Positions 24,001-36,900 of a stretch of DNA of 64,000 bases are shown here, one piece after another. This stretch comes from Lates calcarifer (lineage: Eukaryota; Chordata; Actinopteri; Centropomidae). The notes under the pieces were generated by a model. It made no database searches. It was given only the letters and a program-made list of their open reading frames with translations, and was not told where the DNA came from. Position numbers and translations under genes: made by a program. The DNA is taken from the NCBI RefSeq assembly GCF_001640805.2, contig NC_066833.1:17492553-17556552 (forward strand), written 5' to 3'. Every line of letters starts with the position of its first letter. The first letter of the stretch is position 1.

Positions 24001-24865
24001 GTTCCAGAGCCTCGGAAAATTGACTGCAAAAGCTCTGTCTCAGGTTATTAGCCTGGTGCAATGCAGAGTCTGGAATAGATAAAATACATTAGCCTGAGGA
24101 TCTTGAGAAGCTTCATACAGACTTGAATGGGGCTAAAAGGTCAGGCCACTACGAACCTTAAAACAAATCACTAAGATGTTAAGATCAGACCAAAAACACT
24201 GACTGGAGTGTAAGGACGCCAACAGGTGTGATGTGGTCTGTTGCTGTAGGGTTATAGTTACATTGAAATGAAAGTGTCTCTATAAGAAAATGTGTAATAA
24301 CATTTTTAATACTTCCTTTATCTAGTTCTTATGTAATTCCTATATTTTTCAATCTCCCTGAAATAATATTACCAATGCCAGTACTTTTCCAGACTTGGCA
24401 GACCTTTTCTGGAACCTAGAGAGTTTTCATCATCATGAGATGAGATTATATATCTCTGTGTGGTACGTGACAAAGATAGAGAAGGGAGATCCCATCCCTC
24501 CTTACACAGATAGCTTTCATAAAGCCTAAGAGAAGCCCTTGGCACACAGCAACATTGCAAAGTCAAGAAGAGAAGAGAAGCACAGTTGATCCACTGAGTG
24601 GGATCCTCTCCTTTATTAATTTTTTCCCCATTTCTAACAGAGAACCACAGAAGCTTGGTGTTGGCTCGTGATGGCGTGGAATTGGACCTACTTTGTCTGG
24701 AGACGTTATCAGTCACACTGGCGTTGTCCTCGGAAATGTTATCGCTCACATCACTGACATATGACTCATCGTCTGAGCCCTGTGAGGAGGAACAGGTACA
24801 GAGCGGAGTGAGTCAGTGCAGCCGAGTACTACACAAACTGATCAGAACAGCAGAACCGCATTAGC

Positions 24866-24916
<51 letters not shown>

Positions 24917-27900
24917 ACTGCAGTTTGCCAGTGGCTAGCAAACTGCAGCAGTCGCCGGCTATCTGTCCCACTGCAGCGATCATGAGATGAGACACTGCAG
25001 CATTTTCATACTTTATATTTAGCAAACACAATGAGGCCACTGATGCCACCAAAGAGGAGCAGATTGTAGCCACTCGCTGTAATAGCCTCTATTACGGCCG
25101 CCTGCTGCTGGTGAAGGTTTGCCTGACAGTGTTATGCAGGTCTGAATGTGTCTGCTGTTGGTGCTACAGGATGGGGAGGTTGATGAATTTCCTCTGTGAG
25201 CAATCCTTCAACACGGCTCAATGCATGCCTGGGGAGCTACAATGCTTAATGGCTCTTCAGAGACCACATATATTTGGAACAGGGTGTTCACAGGAGTTAA
25301 AATGGGAGACGGCAGAAATGACCGTTTCAACTGATGGACCAAACAGCCCTTTTTTTTTTTTAAAGTTATTTTTTGGGCTTTTCACCTTTATTTTGACAGG
25401 ACAGTAGAGAGGAGACAGGAAACAGGGAGAGAGAGTGGGGGAATGACATGCAGTAAAGGTCCAGCCAGACCAGGAGTCGATCCGGGGACCAGCTGCTCAG
25501 AGCACTTAGGCCCATGTGGTACGTGCCCCAACCATTTGGCTATGGGTGCGCCCCCAAACTGTCCTTTTAACAAAGCTAGAAGCTGCAAATCAAGACACAC
25601 AGACGGAAGAAGAGTGTTATTACTCTGAGAAACAACTGAGGGATTAAGCCTCAGGGCAGATTAAAAAAAGAAGCCCTCCTGTATGCACAAGTTTGTTTGA
25701 GTTTCTGTTACACGCTATCTCTACTTTTCATGTTGCCCCCATTAATTGCTGACTAACTCCAGCTCCACACACAACAACTGCAGTGACGTTTTATCTGGCT
25801 TCCCAGCAGCAGGGCTAGTTTGACTCCCCCCACCCCCCTTGATCTACTCCTCATGGTCCATACTGTTGTCTCAACCGTCCCCCATTATACCTCATTCTCT
25901 GATGAGCTGGCTGACAGAAGCACTTCCTGGGCATCAAAGAACTCTGAGACAGACTCCGACATGGAGAGTCGGCTCTCATTAGAGGCCTGCTGAGTCAGAG
26001 GGATCCCCATCTGTTCCCCAGCCTGTGGGCAAACACATGCAAAACACACGAGATGTTCACTGTTACTTGCTATGGTGACAGTTTCAAGAACTAAAACAGC
26101 CCTGAACAAACACAGACACTGTCATAAGACAACATGGAGTTCATCTTGCAGCATGTGTATCCTTGCCAAAGGGCAAGCTCCCTTCCATCGCTAATTAGTA
26201 ATTTTTTCCATTAACCTTGATGTCAGGTTCTGCATAGAATAATGATCCTTTAAGCTTACCTGACATGGCGTACTGGAAAGACCATCAGTCTATAAGGACA
26301 GGAATCAATAATGCAATTGACAAATGCAGGAAGCAAACACTACAACTACCTGGCCAGCCTTGGGAGCTGCGGTGCTTCATCAACATGGGAGTCAGAAATT
26401 AGCTTTGTCAGTGACAGACTGACCACAGTGACCTACCTCATCAGGCGTGGAGATGATGTTCACACTGACAACTTGTTCAGTCAGGACAGATTCAGAATGG
26501 ATGCGGTTGAGTCGAGTTCGAAGTTCTGCGTTTTGGGACAGGGCCTGGATGATGAAAAATTTGGATTATTTTTCCAAATTTCACATGAAAATGTAAGTTG
26601 CACTCAGTTTTATTTTAGTGGCTGGAAGAAATGACTTCCTCACTACACCTGGGAAAAACACTGCTTTCATCTTTAAAGACGTCTGTTTAAAGCTGGGGAC
26701 TTTAAACCCCAATAAAGACACTGAGAGCACATTGACCTTACGGCATCTTACATTTTTCTTTTAAATTGTGAAAAATGTTGTACTATATTGAGGGTTTTAT
26801 TTGATGAACTGGATGCTGACACTTTGAAATTCCATTGATTACAAAAGAATATTAAAAAAGAAAACATTTTTAAAAGGTATAGTTTGGATTTGGATTCCAT
26901 CTTCATTAGTAGTATAGTATTTACATGCTGTACGTATACTGATAAAGAGTTACTGGTAGTGTTATTTCTGTTGATTCTAGCTGTGAACAGACTGCTTAAT
27001 AAAGCAACTACACTGTAGCAGATGGTGGACGAAATCCACGGTCCTCATTCTGTCCACAAAAATGCATCCCAAAGTCCAGTCCATGGTCTTCTTAATATAA
27101 AATTAATTCTTTGTATTTCTCAGGACAATGTTCCCTTGCCATGCCATGGTGGAGTGACATATCATTGTAGTCGCATGTAACCAGTGATGTAGAAGCGTAC
27201 TACATGCAGGGTGTGTCATGGTACCTTGACGTCACTGTTGGGCGCGCTAATAGCGTTCAGTACTCTTTAAGCAGCTATAATCAATACATTATATTAATGA
27301 TGGTATAACATCATGTAGGTCATTAGGGAGTCATTCATAGTAATGGGTCATTCATAGTAATGAGCCCACAGAGCTATCACCTGCAGCTCCCCTCAGCTCT
27401 GCAGAATGTTTTAGCATCTGTGAGCTCATTGTTTTGATTTGAAGGCAGACAACTTGGACTGTTCAAGCACAAAACTGGAGACAGTGAATGAAAGATAGTT
27501 GCCCCATTGCTACCCAACTAACATCTAAATAGGCAACTGTTTACTAACAAGTCATATCAGCATTACAGTGAGGTGATAATGTGTCAAAGTTTTCTTTACA
27601 GCTCATTTTAGTTGCCCTCAAGAGGCCAAAAATTCAGTCATACAGACATGTGTAAATAAAACATAAAAAAATTCTAAATTAAGACAATAAAATCCCTCAC
27701 TAATTCCCAGCAGGAATTAAAACAGCTGACATCAGCAGCTGTAGCTAAACAGCCATGAGTCCTGAAACTTCCCACAGAGCTTTGCCACCAAATCCTGACC
27801 TCCAGCCTGTGACAACATTGTCATACAAGCATCCAATTAGGCACAAAGCTGAGATAAAGCAGAAACATTTCACTGAAATGATGTCAACTGTTAGCAGGAG

Positions 27901-30900
27901 AACAGTCCAATTAAATCACCGGGGTAGAGAGACAGCCCTAAGGAGCAGAGTTAATGAACTACAGTGCACATTTCTCTCTCTCACCAATTAATATGGGAAA
28001 AGATGATTGGACTTTCACAACTTGCTTGCCTCTCATCTCCACGCATCATCCTTTTTAATTGTGATTAGCATGACTACTTTGGAATAAACTGCAGCTTGTG
28101 TGTTTTATCTGACAGCCCATCATCATGAGCATAGCTAATAACATGACAACTACAAAATGGGTTTGAGTTTAAAGACACCAAAGAAACATTGCTCAAATTA
28201 CTGCTGTAATTTCCTCAGTGATGTCCCAATCGATCTTGGTAATTATATGTTAAAACAGCATCACACTTAGAATTAAGAATATAAAGTAGCCAAACACAGT
28301 ATGTTTGACAAAAGGTCTAGATTTACTAGTCCTAAATAATAGGAGGAGGGAGACATCATGGGTAATGGTTACAGCTGGCTTATTACCTGTGACAGAGACT
28401 TCCTGAGAGAGTTGATCTGGGCTGACTGGTCTGACTGCTCCTGGTCAGAAAGAATCTGTTTGATCTTTTCTTTCTCTATGGCCACAGTGTTGAAGGCCGA
28501 CTTCAGTAGAGAGTGAACTGTGCAAGGAAAGAACAAAAGCAGAAGTTAATATCCTTCCCAACCTTTCACAAGGACAGTTTTTTCCTTGAGCTTCTTTGTC
28601 ACAATCCTAAAATGAAAATCATTATTCTCAAAACACTGTGTGAAACTCTCTCATCTCTTCCTCATTTTCTAAAGCCGTACATGCATTTCAAAAACTGATT
28701 TTAATGTTTGATTTTAAATCCTGTGCTACTTAGCACCTGTGTTGTGTTTTTAGCTTTCCACGTTCTTTTATTTAACTTGTCATGTAAAGCACTCTGCATA
28801 TGAATAAAATGTGTTTTCTTTATTAAGATGATCACACAGTTATAGTCAATTAACCCAGTGACTCACTGAGTTAGCCTTGGCGACCAAAACTAAATGGATG
28901 TCACTGAATCCCAAGTTAAGGTAATTGCTGAGATCGGGGATCATGGTGACGTTATTACAAAACAAAGTCCAGCTGGAGAAAACTGAGAGGTCAGATTATC
29001 ATACAGGTTGTAAGGCTGTAACAAGTCAACAGTTTAGTGAAATTTGCTAAACCAGATGAAACGGAGAAAGTGATCACACCTAAACATTATCAATGATTCC
29101 CTCACTGCACAGGAAAACTGCTGAAAGTATGGAGGATCACTATTGAACTAACAAGTGGTGGATTTTTACAACCTTATATTTGGGTAAAATGTTACAGATC
29201 ACCTTTATTTTATCTTCTAATTAGGTTTGGCTAATCAGGAGGTTAACATCTAATCGGTCTTAACTTCAAACTGCTTATGTTTAATACCCGTGACAGAATC
29301 CTTTTTAGTGATTTTGATCTGTGCTACTGTATGAAAATAAGACCCAGATTGCTGTAAACTGCCTTCCTACCCTTCTGTGCGATGGTGCAGAATTCCTCCT
29401 GAAGTTTAATGTAGTCACTGGCGCACTCTACGCTGTCTGTCAGTCGGGAAACGGGAGGTTGAAAGTCCACCAGCTCAGCACACAGGTTGGGGTTGGATGA
29501 GTGGAGACGGACAGGGGACATGCTGGCAGACAGAGGGACCTGGAGAGAGATGAGGAGGACCACTGTCAACCACCCGAGAGGCACAGAAATACTCATGTGT
29601 TGCGTCTGACAGCCAGAACAAACCACTGACCACATAGCATGTCAAACTGACTTTGAATTTCTTGCTGTAGCTGTATTAATTTCTAAGGTAGACTACTGAG
29701 GAGGCTTTATTCCACCACTAATCTGCTCATGAAAGACAAGTGTATTAAAACCCCCTGTATGAAAGCACATTTAGTCTTTTCAGGGAGTACAGATTAATAT
29801 ATTAAGCAAAACAAGGGTGAATTAGCAAAGATGGAAAAATCATTACTCAGGCCATGACACACCACACTAATAAGTGCCAACTGCAGTGCAGACTAATTAA
29901 ACAACAAAAAAGAACAAAAAAAAATGTTTTGTCTCAGCTGTGTTTGTGTAACAAGCTCCCCTCTTAAAAGGGGAGCAGAGAGCAGTAGGGTTACAATTTT
30001 CATTTAATGTAGTTAAGCTGTAGTTAACTTGTCTAAGCAGCCTGGAGTTCAGATTCTTCAAAACTCAGAGATGGTTATTCAATTTATACTGATAGAAGCT
30101 GCTTGTCCTCACATTTGAGAGTCTTAATGCTGTGAAAGGCATTTTTCTTGAGAATTGACTCATCAGCTGTCAGTACTGTTAAGGATCTAATCAATTAATC
30201 AGCTACTGCATGTTAAAACATGATTAAAATCCTGTGCGTGTTTGTGTCCATATAACAGAAACAGTGTAGAAATCTGAAGAGAGGTACCTGAAGCTGGAAT
30301 TTTGCGTCTTTGCCAACACTTTTTGTTCTCCATCTTCTGTTCAAGCGCTTTTCTTTCTTTGACAATTCTACACAATTGGTCTTTGTGGCACGCATGGATC
30401 AAAATATGCAAAATGGGGTTAATAGGACAAACACATCACAAAGAAAGACACAGACTGATTGCAGTGAAATTACAAAAATAAGACAGCATGCCCGCAAATG
30501 AAGTGCAGACAAAAGCAAATGGAAAGTGTGGTGTCAAAAAAGGCATTTCAGCCAAAAATAGAAAAAAATGAAATTTGTTTGAATCTGATCAGTTAGAGAA
30601 GCAGGGTATCAAGGATGAGGTTTTTAAAGACTACACCCTCCTTAGACTGACACACTTACGTCATTAACTGACTAAAACAGGCCTCTGAGAACCTCATAAA
30701 CACAGAGAACTCTAAATGAAACACCATCTAAATTTCTTCTCCCGCTCGCTTGTATCAGTGGATGTGTTTGTGTCTGTTTTACCTGCATATCTGTGAAGTT
30801 GGGTGCTGACTGTGTCCTTTGTAGAATCTCCAGACTCTGCAATAACCGGCTCAGCTCAGTCAGGTTGGACTGGCACCGTGCAAGCTCTGAAAATAAAATT

Positions 30901-33900
30901 CACACCCACACACGCACAGAAACACCTTCAGCAATATGTGTCATGAAATGGGCATCAATCCTCTGCTCAGGGGTTTCGAAAGACTTATCACGAGGCCCGA
31001 GGCTTGATTTAATACACTCCTTTGTAAAATCTGATTTGTTGCCAGTGTAAGGTGGAAAATTGCTCTTACCCTCTGCACACTTGTCCATCTCCTCTGACTC
31101 CTGCAGCCAAGCAACCACCTTGCTCTGGCCGTTGCTGTAGGAGGCAGGCAGGCTGCTGTTGCTGCTGTTGCTTGGGGCCACCGGCTGCCACGGCAAGCTG
31201 CTTGGCTTGGCCTGCTGTGGTGTGATACAAGAGCAAACACAGAGTCAATGTACATGACTGAATGAAAAATGTGGAGCATTTCTAGGAGCTCTTCAGACAG
31301 CATTTAAGAATAAGAGAGGTGATGCTCATCAAGCAAATCTTAGTCATATCATGAAGTTGGGGTGAGCAGGTGAGCTACGTTTCTTTTGTGTGTGAAAGCC
31401 CTGGCAGTCTGGGCAAGGTCTAATTTGTATTATAAATTTTCTTGAGAGTAACTCATAAGTGACATGCGTAAAACATGAAGGTCAGGTTCCAGTTTTCCAG
31501 ACCCCAACCTGATATCTTTGATACAATCCAAAATCCACGTCTGCAATGACATGAAATGAGGAAAAAGTACAGAAAAGCAGCAGATGCTGCCAAAGAAGTA
31601 AATATTTGGCATTTTTGCTTGATAAATGCCTTAATCAGAACAGCTCTAGATGAATTTTTAGCACTATTCTGGATAGAAAATCATTACTTGTATGTGACTC
31701 TTTGGGGCCCTTGAACAGCCCACCTGCAACAGCTGCAGTGAGTCTCTCCAGAAGCTCACAGTGAAGGACAACTGACAATTTTTAAACAACTTATGAAATA
31801 CAGCAGGTTGAATAATGTGTAATATTATCTGCTTCTAGGAGCCTGTACAAATGCTGTCTAAGGTTTTTGCAGGACATGTCTTCCTTCTGAGTCTTCAGTG
31901 CAGCAGTTAATTGTGACTCTAGGACTGGAGTCTTTCATTTAAGCTTTTCTACAGGGAGCGCTCATCAGGCTGCAGCCAGATGCTCTGAATCCAGATCCTA
32001 CTGATCACCTCTAATGGCCTGAATGAGGCACAGAGTATCACTCCCACGAGAACCTGCTCTGGCTGCATCCTCACATTTACTCACAAATCAGACACGTTGA
32101 CAGGGACCAGAGGTTCACACTGAACTTGTAACAGTCCCGACAAACAATCCTTTTGTGTTATCCTAATGATCTGGATACAATTATTTCCCCCGTTGGCTCT
32201 ATTGCGCTAGGCAGATATGTGTCTACACATTCACAGCCATTAATCTGACAATTAGCCACATGATCCAGCAGACAGATCAGGGGCATGGAAACAAAGTGTT
32301 CAAATCGCACCTAGTGAAACAGTGGCTTCCATATATGGATACTTGGATACAGGCCTGCTACAGACAGGTGACAAAAGAAAAAGAAAAACCAGCACAATGT
32401 AAGGTTTTGGGCTTCCACAAGCCCCCAGAACAGCTTCAATGCTCCTTGGCATTGTTACACATCAAAACACATTGTTTTGATGGTGGTGGTGGAGAGTGTT
32501 CAACTGGGTTGAGATCTTTTTATACTCAGACTACTCAGTTCCCCTTGTGCCCTATGAATAAGGGCACTGTCATCTTGTTCCTGCCCTCATTTTTCAGGTT
32601 TTCCCTTTAATTTGTCACCCATCTGACTAGGATTTGTATGGAAATGTAATGTCAAATTAAGACACACTGAAAAGAAAATATTAAACACCACAAAGTCATC
32701 TGTGACAAGTTATCAGGTGAGGGTGATCAAAGCAGCACAGAGGCAGACACAATCTTGTTTGACCATAGAGTCTTCACTGTCTTTACTGTGAGTGTTCAGT
32801 GAATTTTACGTCCTCTCTTCTGGATGATATTTTGGTAGACTATCCCAGTTTCCAATAAAAAACAGAACAAGGCGATCTCTCATTCCCAATGACATACCCT
32901 TCTTGAATAAGTAAATGCACTCTGCTCAGAGCACAGCAAGAGACTACTTTTAAGCCTGACACACAGAAGTAGTATAGGTATGAAAAATATTCAGACTGGT
33001 CTGTTAAGAAAGGTCCATATCAACATTAAATCTGTAGTGTAGTGTTTTACAGTACAGAGTGCATTTTTTACTAATTAGATGGGAGAGTGCAAACCAATTT
33101 CCATACAAGGATAAAAAGCCAGTTCAAAGAGATTTTCTTGACAGAATTTGAGAGCACTTACAGTACTGTAGTGGTGTTTTCAGGGGGTGGGAGGACTCAC
33201 CTTTGCTTCATGTACCACACTTGCAGCAGGTTGGGGGGACTCCATGGCAGCCGGAGGAGGGAATGTTCGCATGGTGGCCTCCCGGGGAGATCGCACAATC
33301 TCGTTCTGCCTGTAAAGCCGGTGATGACGCAACTTGGACACCCAGGCATCAAAGATTTCTTGAGATTTGACCTAAAGAGGAAGAGCACAGAGAGCTTTGA
33401 ATTCTGTTCTGTTTGAATTCTGACCTCGGTGCTAAAATGACCTGACTGACTCTTCCAATCAGCGTTACCTTCAAGTGGTAGATGTGCTCCTCAGTGTCCA
33501 GGTCGATACGGCGGGCCCTCTTTTTGATGGACATGACTGAGAGGCCGACGTCAATGCTGCCATGCAGTTTACCTTTCTGGATCTAAGGCAAGTGAGAGAC
33601 ACATTTTTTCAGTTAACCTTTAGTCACATTTTTCAAATAATATTTTTATCGGTAAATACATTTACAACAAACTTCTTTCACATCATAAATCCTTACAACA
33701 CCACCCAGTGTGTTCAGTCCTCACACCTTTAATCAGGAAAAATTAATACAGCCAAACAGCTAAACAGTTATGATTGGTTATGATGATTAATTAGATTAAT
33801 TAGTGGAGTCATAGTCTATTTTGCTAAGAAATAATCATTTAAGTCAGTGATTCCCAAAAAAGTCTACTTGTAACCCAGGGACTTCATCAGTTGCCCAGGG

Positions 33901-36900
33901 GTATGTGGAAATATTGTTGAGTTTCTCAGCTAATTTGAGAAAAAAAATGTTTTGGCAAAAAGCATATGTACATATTTATATCTAAGAGGACAATAAACAT
34001 ACAAGATTACAAATTGGTGTGATGGTGATCCTCAGATTATTTATTGTAGCAATAAGTGATTAACAAGTAGCAAAGTAGCACATATGGAAGAAAAACAAAG
34101 AAAGACCACATTTCAGGAACCCTTTCAGGATTCTTTTAGTATTGTGACAGTATCTACTTTTACACAGTTGATTGTCAGTGACTGAGCTCATCTGAAAGGG
34201 AAAAAAAGTCAAATAATCACTTCACTTTTCATCAGCATTCAGCTTTTTTGTATCATATGATAGAAAATATCTTTGGACGAAACAAGTGATTTGAGGATGG
34301 CCTCTAGGAAATGTTGCTGGACATTTTTCATTTTCTGAGGTTGAATATGCCTAACAATTCATCAGTGAACCAAGAAAACAGCTGGATTAATCCACAGCCC
34401 TGAAAACAGCACTGACACCAATGATCATTTATGTACTGAATGAAAATCTGAAACACTCTTAGTAAAGTGAATACAAACAATCCAGAGTTTGCAAGCTATT
34501 TCTCCTGCTTCTTGACAGTCGTGTTTCATTCTCATTTCGTCATCTAAATTCTAGTTTTCCTGCGAAGTGACATGGCATACTAAAACACTGAACTGAACAT
34601 CATGAACCGTGTTGCTGATGTTTCTGCTGACTCATTGCCAAGCCAAGCTGATGTCAGGCTGGCCTGCCCTGTTTGTGCCTGTGGGTTATAGTCAGGGTTA
34701 CTTACATCAATGGGGGACTTTGAGTACTTCAGGATACCATTGTCCAGAACAAAAAAACGCTGCAGAGAAAATAAGCACAAAAATAATACATTAGTTAAAT
34801 AACAGGAGGAACAGGCAACTAAATATAGATCACATTGGACCTGTTTATGTTTAAGATTCATCACAAATTTCCCTCATAGTTTGCTGAAGGACATACGTTT
34901 TGTGTTCTATGTGTCGTGTAATGTGTGTTGTGTTGTAAGTTCAAATATGTTAACAAAAGGGACTAGTTTCCACTGGTATTCATGTGTTTTGAGAAAACAA
35001 CAGTTAAGCTCAAGCTGACGGTGGTGACTTCAAATGAAATTTCCACTAAGCTTGCCGAAGAGGCCCACTGAGGGTGAGGCAAGGTGCATTAAAAGGGGAA
35101 CTTCTTTCAAGCAACAGCACTTCACTCGACAGCAAACTGTTTAACATTCGGGATGCAGCTGTGTTTGAAAGTGTTCTCTTTTTTCCCCCCCGAGCAACAA
35201 AAGCTTTTCGTGTCTCGCTTTGCCTGTGGATCTTACCTTGTGCCAGCCTTTCAGGGGCCATTTCCGCTTCTTCAACATAAAGCCCTCGTGTTTATCAGGC
35301 CTCTGGACATTGCTCTGACCAATTTTCAGCCCTTCGATGATTTCCCAGCTGTCAGCCTCCTAGGGAGGAAAAGAACAGCGCTGTGTCAGAACTAATCCAC
35401 TCACTCCTCCAATAATAATAAGAAGGCAGGAGATACACATGTTTTAATAAAAAGAAAAGACTGCTGTCATGCCAATGTCTGACAGACAGAGGAAAAACAA
35501 CAGGGATACACTTAATACTTGTTTATTCTTTTCCCCTACACTACACATTTAAAGAAATACTGCCCCATTCAAATTCCTCCTGCTCTCTCAGCATTTCCAC
35601 CCCATTAGCTTTCTCCTGACTGTGCTCTTCCTGCTTCTAGTGGGTCTGTAAATCAAAGTGATGTCTCTGGAGTAGAGGGACAGCGGGGTCAGGCAGGGAC
35701 AGGTGAGACATCACACCGTTGTCCCAATGCAGAGTGGAGGACACATGATACAGCTTTGATGGAAGCTGAGGGAAAGGATCATCGCCCTCATGTTGTACTG
35801 CCCTGTCACTGTCTTTCACAAGTTATTCTGTGTCCAACTTTGTCATTTTTTCCCTCTAACTGTCTCATCTACTTCTATGTTAGCGGGGCTGTACTCTACT
35901 ATAAATCCTCCTATCTAGCATTTATTAGCAGCATATTTTAAACTATAACTCCTCCTGTAGACATATTGCCAAGTAGAGGCTGGTGTATAAACAGATATTG
36001 ATAATACAGTACAACACAGTTTTAATAATATAAAATATGTTTTCATAGGGGAAGTTAGAATTGCTGCCAAACACTGTACATTAATAAACACTTAAACATG
36101 TATTTGTAGCTGAGTACCACTACATTATAGAGTGTTTTAAACCATTTATCAAATGCTTGTATACAGCTTATAAATGTAAATAAAGGACTTCAGTGTTACT
36201 AGTTGAACAGTATGCATTCACTAAAGATTTATTTTGTATGGTCGCAGGTTACTGAAATTTGTTTTGTTTGGTCTTTTTATGTGGAATTCTGGTCCATTAC
36301 TAAATGGTTGTTATTGAGGAATGTGAGTCAAATCTTTGGCATCACAATAATATTCCTAAATATGAAGTGATCTTTAACAAAAACTTAGTTCCTTCTACTT
36401 TACAACATCCATCCGAATACCCTATTTATCTACAGAGGGTCAACAAAACTGGAGATGCATCTTGACAGATTTTTGAATATATGAATTCATGGATTACTTG
36501 CAGAAATCCTCTGACTACTGTCATTTCTTGCTTGCTTTCTTGCTTGTATCTCAGTGAGTAATTTCCTACGTTTCCCAGAATGCATTCAATAGCTGTAAAC
36601 ATGTATTGTTGCTGCAACTGTCATGTTTAGCTTTCTGTTAAACATGTGTCTGGAGAGAAACCATGATATAAACAGAGCATGTTTTCTTGCTGCATTGCAT
36701 TAGGGTCTACGAAATGTTGTTGTAAAACCCTGAAGCATTGTCTGTTCTCTGTAGAAATACCTGAACAACACATATTCATTTATTTCAGGCAGTTATTCAT
36801 CAGAATGAGTCTTTTAATATCAAATAAATGGAATGCATATAAGTGTAATATTGCTGAAGTAGGTCAGATTTTTAATTTCATACTTGATTCAGTAGAGGCA

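Noticed and set aside
32260..32610. Plus-strand ORF of 116 codons
   Set aside because: It runs over a decayed dispersed repeat and lacks any protein similarity.
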